The notes below the pieces were generated by a model. That model was given only the letters and a program-made list of their open reading frames with translations, had not been told where the DNA came from and did not search any database. Positions 1 through 8,060 of a DNA stretch of 11,270 nt are shown piece by piece (the first letter of the stretch is position 1; every line of letters starts with the position of its first letter). The position numbers and the translations under genes are program-made. Source of the stretch: Thermatribacter sp964570785 (GTDB lineage: Bacteria; Atribacterota; Atribacteria; Atribacterales; Thermatribacteraceae); the NCBI GenBank assembly GCA_964570785.1, contig CAZMZG010000053.1, positions 1 to 11,270 on the forward strand. The letters run 5' to 3'.

Positions 1-1
1 G

Positions 2-94
2 CTAATCAGAAAAGGCGAAATATTGAGAGATCAATCGCCAAAAACCATGGCCCAGGTCTTTATAAAATTCCTTTCAGAACGGGGTTTGCTTTAA
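2..94 (+). CDS. etfB: Electron transfer flavoprotein beta subunit, C-terminal fragment (5' end outside window)
   Basis: An open frame enters from the left edge and stops with TAA at 92-94. Its last 30 residues run from LIRKG through KTMAQVFIKF to SERGLL. This resembles the usual EtfB ending, a short helix followed by a tail of the type 'LVEFLREKGLI'. Only about 10% of the protein is visible, so the call rests on this tail and on position: the stop lies 2 nt before the etfA start, and etfB-etfA is the normal order. EtfB binds AMP, or a second FAD in bifurcating forms, and pairs with EtfA as a soluble electron carrier. The residues that separate bifurcating from non-bifurcating EtfB lie outside the window. 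Confidence 0.7.
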   Translation, partial: LIRKGEILRDQSPKTMAQVFIKFLSERGLL

Positions 95-96
95 CA

Positions 97-1089
97 ATGG
101 AACTTGAGCACAAAATTCTGGTCTTGGGAGAAACCTTTCAAGGAAAAATAGAAACTGCCTCCTTCGAAATTTTGAGAGTTGCCCAGGACCTGAACCGGAA
201 AGTGGGAGGGAAAGTACTGTTCCTTTTGGGGACACCTCAAGCAAAAACTGAAGAGCTTGAAAAAGCAATCCATTATGGAGCCGACCGGGTTTTCTGCGTA
301 GAAAACGAAGTGTTTGGAAAGTTACTTCCCCATCTATTTGCAAAAGCATTCCTGAAGTTAATAAAAGACATAAAACCCGAAATTATTCTTGGAGCTGCAA
401 CCAGCTGGGGTAGAACTCTACTCCCATATATTGCAGCTAAGCTTCACACCGGATTGACCGCTGATTGTACTTCACTCGACATTGATCCTGAAGACGGTAA
501 ACTGGTTCAAATCCGCCCTGCCATAGGAGGAAACATCATGGCTACCATCAAAACCAGGACTCTTCCTCAAATGGCTTCAGTAAGGCCTAACCTTTTTCCT
601 CCACATCTCGACACCTCCCGCCAAGGAAAAATAGAAATTATCAAAGATCCTAAAATCTATGCTACAGATTTTCTGGAAAGCAAAATAATTATTCAGAAAA
701 ACCAGAAAGAACTTACCGCTTCTAAAATCGTGGTGAGTGGAGGAGCAGGGCTTAAAAACAGGAACGACCTTGAGCTGCTTTCCAGGCTAGCTGAAAAGCT
801 GGATGCAGCGCTTGGAGCCAGCAGGAAGCTGGTGGAACGAGGCCTGGTCAGCTATCCCCAGCAGGTTGGGCTGAGTGGAAAGACTGTAAATCCCCTCCTT
901 TACCTGGCAGTAGGTATATCTGGTGCCATCCAGCATCTTGCCGGGATGCAAAGCTCACAGTGGATTGTGGCCATCAACCGGGATCCCGAAGCCCCCATAT
1001 TACAAATAGCCGACCTGGGCCTAATAGGAGATGCCCGCGAAGTTATTACCAGCATCCTCGAGGTTATCGATGAAAGAGCGAATAAATAA
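97..1089 (+). CDS. etfA: Electron transfer flavoprotein alpha subunit
   Basis: 330 aa, the normal length for a plain EtfA. The N-terminal alpha/beta domain (about 1-200) carries GATSWGRTLLP (99-110), the TGLTADCTSL stretch (118-127) and RPAIGGNIMAT (140-150). The C-terminal FAD domain carries SGGAGLK (214-220), GASRKLVE (240-247), QVGLSGKTVNP (256-266), GISGAIQHLAGM (273-284), AINRDPEAPI (292-301) and ADLGLIGD (305-312), the classic EtfA signature series. The protein forms the FAD-binding half of the soluble EtfAB heterodimer, which shuttles electrons between flavin dehydrogenases and other acceptors. The start follows the etfB stop by 2 nt, so translation is probably coupled. The dehydrogenase overlaps the end of this gene. 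No cysteine-rich ferredoxin domain precedes the flavodoxin-like fold, unlike several lactate dehydrogenase-associated EtfA proteins. Confidence 0.95.
   Translation: MELEHKILVLGETFQGKIETASFEILRVAQDLNRKVGGKVLFLLGTPQAKTEELEKAIHYGADRVFCVENEVFGKLLPHLFAKAFLKLIKDIKPEIILGAATSWGRTLLPYIAAKLHTGLTADCTSLDIDPEDGKLVQIRPAIGGNIMATIKTRTLPQMASVRPNLFPPHLDTSRQGKIEIIKDPKIYATDFLESKIIIQKNQKELTASKIVVSGGAGLKNRNDLELLSRLAEKLDAALGASRKLVERGLVSYPQQVGLSGKTVNPLLYLAVGISGAIQHLAGMQSSQWIVAINRDPEAPILQIADLGLIGDAREVITSILEVIDERANK
1060..1063 (+). promoter_or_regulatory. Ribosome binding site deciding the dehydrogenase start
   Basis: GAGG lies inside the end of etfA, 6 nt before the ATG at 1070. The upstream in-frame ATG at 1031 has an AGGAG directly abutting it with no spacer, which is too close to work well. 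It would also lengthen the overlap with etfA from 20 to 59 nt. The start at 1070 is therefore preferred. Confidence 0.6.
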
Positions 1090-2503
1090 CCAGTACAAGA
1101 AAATTGATGACCAAGATATTGCTTTCTTTCGCGAAGTAGTTGGTGAAGGCTTCGTTTTAACTCATCCTGAGGCTCTCGCCAACTACGCGAAGGATGAAAC
1201 TCCAGACGAAAGCCTGCACCACCTACCAGAAGCGGTAATAAAACCCAAAGAAGTGGAAGAAATCCAGAAAATAATGCGCTACTGTTTTGAAAAAAACATT
1301 CCAGTCACTCCTCGAGGAGCAGGTAGTGGTCTTTCTGGTGGAGCCATACCGGCTCAAAGTGGAATAGTTCTTTCCCTGGAACGTATGAACCGCATTTTGG
1401 AAATAGATCGTGAAAACTTCATCGTGGTAGTGGAACCAGGAGTAATCACCAACGAAATAAACCGTAAGCTAAAGGAGTTCGGTCTATTCTATGCTGGTTA
1501 CCCCATGAGCCTTGAAACCTGCCAGATAGGGGGCAACATTGCTGAAAACGCTGGAGGGGGCAAGGCGGTCAAATATGGGGTTACCGGGCACTACGTGAGA
1601 GGTCTGGAGGTAGTAACCTCCTGGGGTGAGGTGCTGCACTTCGGTGGAAAAACCCAAAAGGATGTTACTGGTTACGACATTCTGCACCTTTTAGTAGGTT
1701 CTGAGGGAACCCTGGCCATAGTGACCAAAATCTACCTGCGAGTGCTTCCCCGCCCCCGAGAAAGAGCGGTGCTGCTCTGTCCTTTTTCCTCAATAAAAGC
1801 AGCCCTGAAAACACCTTGGTTGATAATGGGCGAACTGGGCATAGTACCGACAGCGCTTGAGCTGATGAGCTACCAGAGCCTGGAATTTGCTTATCAATAT
1901 TGTGAATCAGCTTACCCCTGTCAGGAAGCACCCTGCCACCTCTTGGTAGAAATAGATGGGCAAAGAGAAGAGGAGGTTTTTAATTTTTATCGCCTTATAG
2001 GGGAAAAACTGCTCGCAGAAGGAGCTAAGGAAGTATTTGTGGCTGACGAAAGTAGTAGTGCAGAAGAGATATGGAAAATTCGCCGGGCGATTCCTGAAGC
2101 CATTCACCAAACACTTCCTTTAGAGATTAACGAAGACGTCTCCTTACCCTTAACCGCTTTGCACAGCTTCATAAATTTTATAGAACAGCTCAGCCAGGAA
2201 AATGACCTGCTGTTCCCTTTTTACGGGCATCTTGGCGATGGAAACCTTCATGTCACTCTTGCCCCTCGAAAAAGTGAAGGATGGGAAACACTCGAGCCAA
2301 AGTTGCGAAAAAAATTTTATCAGGAAGTAAAAAGACTGGGAGGGGTACTAACCGGTGAACACGGAGTAGGCCTTAAAAAGAAAAAATACCTCCCCATCTT
2401 CCTTGGCCCCTCTGAACTGCACTTACTCCAGAGGATAAAACAAGTGTTTGACCCAAAGGGCATTCTCAATCCCGGGAAAATCTTCCCAGAACATTTAGCT
2501 TAA
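1070..2503 (+). CDS. glcD: FAD-linked 2-hydroxyacid (lactate/glycolate-type) dehydrogenase, GlcD family
   Basis: 477 aa from the ATG at 1070 (490 aa if the ATG at 1031 is used). The N-terminal FAD-binding PCMH domain (FAD_binding_4, about 50-230) has PRGAGSGLSGG (81-91), GGNIAENAGG (154-163) and the VGSEGTLAIVT stretch (209-219). The C-terminal FAD-oxidase domain (about 235-472) has NEDVSLP (354-360), GHLGDGNLH (386-394), GEHGVGLKKKKYL (429-441) and DPKGILNPGKIF (461-472). H387, H394 and E429 match the divalent-metal site of this superfamily. The family oxidises 2-hydroxyacids such as D-lactate, glycolate or 2-hydroxyglutarate to 2-oxoacids. There is no CxxC iron-sulfur domain, so the electrons need a partner, and EtfAB encoded just upstream is the obvious one. 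Gene order and length resemble the dehydrogenase subunit of lactate dehydrogenase/Etf complexes of acetogens. The substrate cannot be read from the sequence. Confidence 0.92.
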   Translation: MKERINNQYKKIDDQDIAFFREVVGEGFVLTHPEALANYAKDETPDESLHHLPEAVIKPKEVEEIQKIMRYCFEKNIPVTPRGAGSGLSGGAIPAQSGIVLSLERMNRILEIDRENFIVVVEPGVITNEINRKLKEFGLFYAGYPMSLETCQIGGNIAENAGGGKAVKYGVTGHYVRGLEVVTSWGEVLHFGGKTQKDVTGYDILHLLVGSEGTLAIVTKIYLRVLPRPRERAVLLCPFSSIKAALKTPWLIMGELGIVPTALELMSYQSLEFAYQYCESAYPCQEAPCHLLVEIDGQREEEVFNFYRLIGEKLLAEGAKEVFVADESSSAEEIWKIRRAIPEAIHQTLPLEINEDVSLPLTALHSFINFIEQLSQENDLLFPFYGHLGDGNLHVTLAPRKSEGWETLEPKLRKKFYQEVKRLGGVLTGEHGVGLKKKKYLPIFLGPSELHLLQRIKQVFDPKGILNPGKIFPEHLA

Positions 2504-2531
2504 ACGGGTCGAAATGCTTACAGCGAAACCT

Positions 2532-3641
2532 CTAAATTTCAACCAGTGAATACTCTTTCTCTCCCAATCCCAAAGCACAGGCATAATCAATCTGGGCTTG
2601 CCACAAAGCTTGAGGATGTACATCCCTAAATTTATCCTGACCAGGCTGATGCGCCTTTTTAAGGCTCGAGTTGGAAAGACCAGGGGCTTTGTTGATCAGG
2701 TCTGCAGAAGCCTGGTCAATGGCTACAATGTCGTGACTGCCCAGGATACCAATATCTGGAACCAGACTGGCATCATGCCAGGGAGCACAATCACAATCAG
2801 GGCTTATTTCGGTCAAAAAGTTGATAAAGCCCACTTTATTCTCCTTGCCTTTAATAACTCCATAGGCGTATTCAACCATTCGTTCCTGAAGAGTAACACT
2901 TGAAGAAGACCAGGAGATACCGATAGCCTCGGTGGGGCAATAAATGACGCACTCTGCGCAACTGATGCATTTTTCTACCAGAACCCGGGCCTTGCGGTCA
3001 GAATCAAGGTAGAGAGCATCCACAGGACAATGCGCCACGCAACGCCCACAGCCAATACACTTTTCCCGGTCTGGAGAGGGAATAAAGGTCTCTCCATGCT
3101 GAAGTTGCTTGCCCGAGCGAGAAGCGCAGCCCATACCAACGTTTTTTATGCTACCACCCAGCCCTGCCTCTATATGGCCTTTAACATGAGTAACCACCAG
3201 TAAAAAGTCCGCTTCATGAATAGCGCTGGCCACTTTTACCGTTTCAAAATGCTTGAGACTCACTTTTACTTCTTTAAAATCACTGCCTCGCAAACCATCA
3301 GCAATAATCACCGGAGCAGGGACAGAAGGATAAGAAAAGCCGTGAAAGAAGGCTGTTTCCAGGTGATCAAAAGCATTATGGCGAAATCCGGTATACAGGG
3401 TGTTGGTGTCAGTCAAAAAGGCTCTGCCACCCATCTCCCGAACTGCTTCTACGATATAGCGCAGAAAAACTGGTTTTATGAAGCCATGATTACCTCTTTC
3501 TCCAAAGTGCACTTTAACTGCAACCAGATCACTCTTCTCAAGACGTCCTTCTAACAGCTTTCTGGTCATTCTTTTTACCCGTTCAAGAACAGAGCTTCTT
3601 TCATCGCGAGCCCGCAAAGAAACAAAATAAACCCCTGCCAT
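2532..3641 (-). CDS. DUF362 iron-sulfur protein with two [4Fe-4S] motifs (COG2768-like)
   Basis: 369 aa from the ATG at 3641. An in-frame ATG at 3695 would add 18 residues but lacks the strong SD. Residues about 35-175 form the DUF362 domain, with VKVHFGERGNHGFIKP (43-57), FLTDTNTLYTG (75-85) and THVKGHIEAGLGGSIKNVGM (151-170). A bacterial-ferredoxin module follows: C195-C198-C201-C205 and C225-C228-C231-C235, all eight ligands present and each set closing with CP. A DCDC pair (282-285) and DIGILGSHDIVAIDQASADL (296-315) are motifs I associate with this family. No signal peptide or membrane segment is visible, so it is probably cytoplasmic. It should carry two [4Fe-4S] clusters and work in low-potential electron transfer, but its partner and reaction are unknown. 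It converges on the dehydrogenase gene (28 nt between stop codons) and diverges from sbcD. Confidence 0.88.
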   Translation of the reverse strand: MAGVYFVSLRARDERSSVLERVKRMTRKLLEGRLEKSDLVAVKVHFGERGNHGFIKPVFLRYIVEAVREMGGRAFLTDTNTLYTGFRHNAFDHLETAFFHGFSYPSVPAPVIIADGLRGSDFKEVKVSLKHFETVKVASAIHEADFLLVVTHVKGHIEAGLGGSIKNVGMGCASRSGKQLQHGETFIPSPDREKCIGCGRCVAHCPVDALYLDSDRKARVLVEKCISCAECVIYCPTEAIGISWSSSSVTLQERMVEYAYGVIKGKENKVGFINFLTEISPDCDCAPWHDASLVPDIGILGSHDIVAIDQASADLINKAPGLSNSSLKKAHQPGQDKFRDVHPQALWQAQIDYACALGLGEKEYSLVEI

Positions 3642-3648
3642 GGCAAAA

Positions 3649-3656
3649 CCCCCTTT
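3649..3656 (-). promoter_or_regulatory. Ribosome binding site of the DUF362 gene
   Basis: On the minus strand AAAGGGGG sits 7 nt before the ATG at 3641. This purine-rich SD selects that start over the in-frame ATG at 3695, which lies upstream of the candidate promoter below. Confidence 0.6.
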
Positions 3657-3675
3657 CTCCTCAAAGCTCACTTTT

Positions 3676-3684
3676 ATTGTAGCA
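3676..3684 (-). promoter_or_regulatory. Candidate extended -10 promoter for the DUF362 gene
   Basis: Read on the minus strand the sequence is TGCTACAAT, an extended -10 of TGnTACAAT form. The predicted transcript start would be near 3669, leaving a leader of about 28 nt that contains the SD. No good -35 hexamer lies 16-18 bp upstream, which is tolerable for an extended -10. This is a by-eye pattern match and remains tentative. Confidence 0.35.
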
Positions 3685-3719
3685 GGTTTCTCCACTTCGA
3701 TACCCGTGATAAAATAAAG

Positions 3720-3727
3720 AAGGAGGT
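3720..3727 (+). promoter_or_regulatory. Strong ribosome binding site of sbcD
   Basis: AAGGAGGT, close to a full anti-SD complement, lies 6 nt before the ATG at 3734. It is the strongest SD in the window and marks the first gene of the SbcDC-NurA-HerA operon. I could not assign a convincing promoter on this strand. It may lie in the divergent gap or within the 5' part of the DUF362 gene. Confidence 0.75.
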
Positions 3728-3733
3728 ATATTC

Positions 3734-4909
3734 ATGAGAAAAAGCCTGAAAATCCTACACACTGCAGACTGGCACCTGGGGCTTGTTTCCTGGAAAGGTT
3801 TCAAGGGAATTAACCGTCTTGAAGAGCAAAGAGATTGTCTTCAGGAAATGTTAAAAATTGCCCAGGAAGAAAAGGTAAACCTTGTTCTGCACGCAGGGGA
3901 CCTGTTTCACCAGTACCATAATCCTCCCCGGGAAGCTATCCGCCTGGCAACCGAAGTCCTGGTAGAAATGAGTCGCAGGGCTCAGGTGGTCTGGGTCATG
4001 GGAAATCACGACTGGTACGCAATAGAAGCTCTGCAGGGTATATTCCCAGAGTCCATTATCGTGTCCAAAAGTTTTAAGCCCTTGCTCATTGAAGATCTCG
4101 GTGTATGTGTTTACCCCCTGCCTTATCTGAGCCTTTCTAAGTATCTTGGGAAATACGCTGGCAAATCTATCCATGAAGAGGTCGCAGAAGTCTTAGCAAG
4201 AGTTTTTCAAAACTGGCAGAAATACTACAGCCCGGAACATTGGCATATTCTGCTTGCTCACTGCACACTTGAAGAATTAGCCTTTTACAAAGAAGCCAAC
4301 ATCGCCAGGGAGATATTCTTGAAGACTGGCGAACTGCCCCGGGGTATTGACTATGGAGCTTTTGGCCACCTGCACGGTCTTATACCCTTTGAAAAAGCTC
4401 CGTTCCCAATCTATTATCCTTCCTCTATCATTTGTGACACTTTCCAGAAAGAAGGCGAAAAGGGAAGTTTTTTAATTATAGAACTCAAAGAAGGGCAGAA
4501 ACCAGAGATACGAACTTACTATTTTAACTCCTCCGCACAGCTTTTTAGTATCCTTCTCGACGACGCTGAAAAGATAAACAACTTAGAGAAAGAAATAGCG
4601 AGCAGGGCTAAGGGGAAGCGCAATTACGTTCGTCTTAGAATAAAAGAAGAGTTGCTGACCCCAGAACTCATATCCGAAATTAGAAGTATGGAAGGAGAGA
4701 ACTGGCAAATTGTTGCACTGGAAGTGCTGTCCCGGAAGGTTGAAACAGAAAACCTGCCAGAGAAATCCCGGGAAATTAGTAAGCACACCATGCCGGAACT
4801 TTTTAAAGAATTTTGCCATCTCAACCAACTTCCCAACGAGCTGGAAAAGCTGTTTGAAGTCTATTACTATCAGGTTTTAGAGGAAGTTGAAAAAGATGCG
4901 ACCGGTTAG
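3734..4909 (+). CDS. sbcD: SbcD/Mre11-type DNA double-strand break exonuclease
   Basis: 391 aa, normal for SbcD/Mre11. The calcineurin-like phosphoesterase core (about 5-260) keeps every metal motif: HTADWHLG (9-16, D12 and H14), HAGDLFH (53-59, D56), MGNHDW (89-94, N91, H92 and D93), LLAHCTLEE (173-181, H176) and FGHLHG (210-215, H212 and H214). The protein should therefore be an active two-metal (Mn) nuclease. Residues about 265-340 form a capping-type alpha/beta region. The helical tail (about 350-391) is where Rad50/SbcC binds in this family. With SbcC it trims blocked, hairpin or protein-bound DNA ends and starts resection. It opens a four-gene operon and overlaps sbcC by 14 nt, which fits stoichiometric production of the two subunits. 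The start is fixed by the AAGGAGGT site. Confidence 0.95.
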   Translation: MRKSLKILHTADWHLGLVSWKGFKGINRLEEQRDCLQEMLKIAQEEKVNLVLHAGDLFHQYHNPPREAIRLATEVLVEMSRRAQVVWVMGNHDWYAIEALQGIFPESIIVSKSFKPLLIEDLGVCVYPLPYLSLSKYLGKYAGKSIHEEVAEVLARVFQNWQKYYSPEHWHILLAHCTLEELAFYKEANIAREIFLKTGELPRGIDYGAFGHLHGLIPFEKAPFPIYYPSSIICDTFQKEGEKGSFLIIELKEGQKPEIRTYYFNSSAQLFSILLDDAEKINNLEKEIASRAKGKRNYVRLRIKEELLTPELISEIRSMEGENWQIVALEVLSRKVETENLPEKSREISKHTMPELFKEFCHLNQLPNELEKLFEVYYYQVLEEVEKDATG

Positions 4910-7900
4910 TCTCAAAGCAAAAAACTTCTTGGGTCTCGAAAATTTGGAACTCGATTTTGAACACAGTCTTTTCGTGATGGTTGGCCCCAACGGAGCAGGG
5001 AAGTCTTCCATACTGGAAGCGATTTTTTTTGCTCTCTATGGCAAAGGAGTGCGTTCCGAACGCAGCAAAAAGGAATTGCTTCATCGAGGGCATCCTGACG
5101 ATGCTTTGCGAGTAGAATTCGAATTTATGGTAGGCAAAGACAGCTACCGGATAATAAGGGAGTTCTCCAAAAAGCAGGGAGGAAGCGCAGCTTTAGAGCA
5201 GAAATTGGGAAAGGACTGGCAAACTATTCATTCTGGAGAAGAGCGAGTAAACCAGGAGATACAGAAGCTGATAGGCTTCGATGCCAGCACCTTCAGGGCT
5301 TCGGTATTTCTGCCTCAAGGGGAAACCCTTTCCTTCATCGAGGCCACTCCCGCCAAACGCTTCGACATCCTGAGCAGCTTGTTTGGACTGGACATACTGG
5401 ACGCGATACATCAAAAAGTCAAGAACCGGTTTGATTTCCTGGAAGGCAGCCTCGGTCCTCGCCTGGACAAATTACGTGTCCTCAAAGAGGCGGATCTCGA
5501 AGGGCAAATCGAAATCTTGCGAAAAAAAGAAAGAGAGCTTGAAAACACCATTGTCAACCTTAAAAAGAAGGAAGAAACCACTGAAACTCAGAAACGCTTG
5601 ACAGAAAAAGCTCTGGATGAGGAAAGAAAACATCAGGAGCTTTACCAGCAAATCGAAAACCTTAAAAAAGAAATCAAAGAAGCTGAAGCCCGAGCTCGTT
5701 TGGACCACGACATTCAAAAAGCTCTGGAAGTAAATCTTAATTTCTACCAGCCACTAATGCGGCTTCAAGAAGAACTAACCAGACTAAAAACAGAATACGC
5801 TCAAAAAGAATCACGCATTAAAGAACTGAATAAATCCCTACACAATCTTGACGAAGAAATAAAAATCAGTGGAAAGAAACTCGCTTATCTCTTGAATGAG
5901 AAAGAGCGCTACCAGCTTATCGAAAACATCCTGCAAGAAAAGATAAAACCCGCTCTTGAAGAAATAAAAGTTCTCAAAGCTCAAATTGCTCTTCTTCAAA
6001 AAAAGCATCGGGATTCGTTGGAGAGAGAAAACAACCTCTCCCAGGCTATAAAAGAGAAAGAAAAAATATTGCTTCGATTACACGGAGCAACCCAAAAAAT
6101 TCAGGACAGACTCCAATCTGAAAAAAACTTGCTCAAAATCATTGAGCAAGCCCTGGAAAGCTTAGCCTCCCTTGAAGAAGAGAAAAGAGGCCTGGAATGG
6201 GAAAAGCAGCTTTTGGAAGAAGAAAAACTCAAAAAAGAGCAAGAAAAAACCAGCCTAAATCAAAGCTTAAATGAAGCTCTTAGTAAAATAAAAGCCATCG
6301 AAAAAAATATTTCTCAACTGAAAATACAGGAAGCTGCCATAGAGAAATCTCATCGAAAAATTCTTAAAGCCTACCTTTTTAATGAACTCAACGAAGAATG
6401 GAAGCAGAGTGGGGCTTGTCCTCTCTGTGGCACCATCAAACCAGCACCCCCCATTTCTGAAAAACTCCCGGTGGATATTCTCGAGGAAGAAAAGCGTTAC
6501 CGAGCATTTCGGGAACAGCTAACCAGAACAAGTAGTGAACTTGAAAAATGGAAAGAGAAAAAGCGAGCCATCGAAGAAAATTTACGGGAAAACAATGCCC
6601 AACTTGAGGTAGATGTAGAAAAGCTAAAAAAACTGCAATCAAGAATTTGGGAAGTCGGAAGGAAAGCGTTAGAGATTTTAAAAGAGCATCAGCTTGATAA
6701 AGAGGGGATAAAAGACTTTAACACCTTACAGAGGTTTTATAAGCAAAAAAATGGAACAGTAGAGCAACTCCTTGAGGCATTGCATAATTCTTCAAAAAGC
6801 CTACAGGAAACAGCAACCTATCTTGAAAGCTGGAAAAAACAAATTCTGGATCTGCAAAGCGAAATCCAAAGCACTGCTCAGGAGCTTTCAGAAAAAGAAG
6901 CCCACTTGCGACAAAAAAGACAGTTCATCTTTTCCACCTTCGAAGAAAACAATCTTTCTCTTAACCCTCATCTTGAAATTGAGCAAAGCGCTCAGGAAAC
7001 CATAGAATCAACACAAAACAAAATCCAGGAGCTTTTTACAAGTCTATCCAGCCTGGAAAACCGGAAAGGAAAACTGGAAGAACGCAAAAGAGCTCAGGAA
7101 GAGAACATTCAAGAAGCTACCCGAGAATTGAAAGAACTGGAGCGCAAAATTCAGGAAGTTTCCCAAAAACTGAAAAGCCAAGAAAAGCTCTTCTTGGAAG
7201 AAATAGAAGAGCTGGGCTGGAGCGAAGCATACTTCAAGAATCTTAAAGACCAAAAGCCAGGTAACTGGCAGGAAAGAAAAATTCACCTTGAAGGTAGGCT
7301 GCAGCATCTTCAGAAAGAACTCGCAGATACCGAGTCGAGAATAAGGTCTTACGAAGAAAAACTGCAAACAGAACGCGAAAGGTTTCCAATATTAGCGCAA
7401 AACCTTAACAGCCACCTGTTGGAGCTGAAAGAAGCCATACGTACAGCAAACGAAGAATTAGGCAGTAACCGCCAGGCAATCCAGAACGTGCAAGAAAAAA
7501 TTCAGGAAAAAGCAATGTTGGAGGCCGAATTGGAAGAAATCATCCAGGAAAGGAATCTTCATAAAACCCTTAAAGAAGCCTTAGAAAGCAAGGGCTTTAA
7601 AAACTTTCTCCTGGGGCTACTTTTCGAGCAACTGGAAAAAGAAACTTCTGCAATCCTCACCGACATTTCTCAGGGAAGATACACCGTTTCCATGAAGATG
7701 GAAGGAGGAAAAGCCACTCTGGCTGTTATTGACAACCTGTTTGTGGGACAGGAACGTTCGCCAGGAGAGTGCTCGGGAGGAGAAAAAACGCTTATCGCTC
7801 TTGCCCTGGCCATAGCTCTTTCTCGGGTACGCTTTGGAAACGAAAAAAACAGAGCAAACTGTATCTTCATAGACGAAGGTTTTTCTGCCTTAGACAGGGA

Positions 7901-8060
7901 ACATCTCGAACTGGTAGCCGACGCCATTTTGAACATGAGTAAGGACGGAAAGCTGGTAGGAATAGTAACCCACGATCCTCTCTTTGCTGCTCACTTTCCA
8001 GTCCGCCTTAATATAAGTGGAGGAAAGGCTTCATGGATAACCACCGAAGAGGAATTGTAA
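4896..8060 (+). CDS. sbcC: SbcC/Rad50 SMC-like ATPase with zinc hook
   Basis: 1054 aa from the ATG at 4896. A TTG at 4887 would add three residues, but its GAGG is only 2-3 nt away. Family length is similar (E. coli SbcC is about 1048 aa). The N-terminal ATPase half has Walker A GPNGAGKSS (30-38) and the Q-loop in FLPQGET (Q141). Two long Glu/Lys/Gln-rich coiled-coil arms (about 190-500 and 520-870) flank a CPLC zinc hook (C508, C511). The C-terminal ATPase half has signature ECSGGEK (958-964), Walker B CIFIDEG (D993, E994), a SALD D-loop and H-loop THD (H1026). The protein clamps and tethers DNA ends and drives Mre11 by ATP-dependent opening and closing; hooks dimerise through zinc. The signature begins with Cys where many family members have Leu (LSGGE). 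The gene overlaps sbcD by 14 nt and nurA by 28 nt. Confidence 0.96.
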   Translation: MRPVSLKAKNFLGLENLELDFEHSLFVMVGPNGAGKSSILEAIFFALYGKGVRSERSKKELLHRGHPDDALRVEFEFMVGKDSYRIIREFSKKQGGSAALEQKLGKDWQTIHSGEERVNQEIQKLIGFDASTFRASVFLPQGETLSFIEATPAKRFDILSSLFGLDILDAIHQKVKNRFDFLEGSLGPRLDKLRVLKEADLEGQIEILRKKERELENTIVNLKKKEETTETQKRLTEKALDEERKHQELYQQIENLKKEIKEAEARARLDHDIQKALEVNLNFYQPLMRLQEELTRLKTEYAQKESRIKELNKSLHNLDEEIKISGKKLAYLLNEKERYQLIENILQEKIKPALEEIKVLKAQIALLQKKHRDSLERENNLSQAIKEKEKILLRLHGATQKIQDRLQSEKNLLKIIEQALESLASLEEEKRGLEWEKQLLEEEKLKKEQEKTSLNQSLNEALSKIKAIEKNISQLKIQEAAIEKSHRKILKAYLFNELNEEWKQSGACPLCGTIKPAPPISEKLPVDILEEEKRYRAFREQLTRTSSELEKWKEKKRAIEENLRENNAQLEVDVEKLKKLQSRIWEVGRKALEILKEHQLDKEGIKDFNTLQRFYKQKNGTVEQLLEALHNSSKSLQETATYLESWKKQILDLQSEIQSTAQELSEKEAHLRQKRQFIFSTFEENNLSLNPHLEIEQSAQETIESTQNKIQELFTSLSSLENRKGKLEERKRAQEENIQEATRELKELERKIQEVSQKLKSQEKLFLEEIEELGWSEAYFKNLKDQKPGNWQERKIHLEGRLQHLQKELADTESRIRSYEEKLQTERERFPILAQNLNSHLLELKEAIRTANEELGSNRQAIQNVQEKIQEKAMLEAELEEIIQERNLHKTLKEALESKGFKNFLLGLLFEQLEKETSAILTDISQGRYTVSMKMEGGKATLAVIDNLFVGQERSPGECSGGEKTLIALALAIALSRVRFGNEKNRANCIFIDEGFSALDREHLELVADAILNMSKDGKLVGIVTHDPLFAAHFPVRLNISGGKASWITTEEEL

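Noticed and set aside
1031..1069. Upstream ATG at 1031 as the dehydrogenase start
   Set aside because: Its AGGAG abuts the ATG with no spacer and the overlap with etfA would be 59 nt. The ATG at 1070 has GAGG at 6 nt spacing and a short overlap.
2504..2531. Possible bidirectional terminator between the convergent dehydrogenase and DUF362 genes
   Set aside because: No GC-rich inverted repeat followed by a T-run is visible in these 28 bases.
3707..3715. TGATAAAAT as an extended -10 promoter for sbcD on the plus strand
   Set aside because: The predicted transcript start would fall at about 3722, inside the AAGGAGGT ribosome site, and would remove it. The -35 position is also poor.
5023..5030. 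Eight-T run in sbcC shortly after the Walker A motif
   Set aside because: It encodes Ile-Phe-Phe of the expected helix, the frame continues intact, and no second product is implied.
7044..7367. Phe-rich minus-strand open frame within sbcC
   Set aside because: It is the antisense of a Glu/Lys-rich coiled coil, which produces long Phe/Leu-rich open frames by composition alone.
5500..7600. Purine-rich, repeat-like A/G sequence on the plus strand
   Set aside because: Explained by Glu/Lys/Gln codons of the SbcC coiled-coil arms. I saw no regular nucleotide repeat unit or CRISPR-like spacing.
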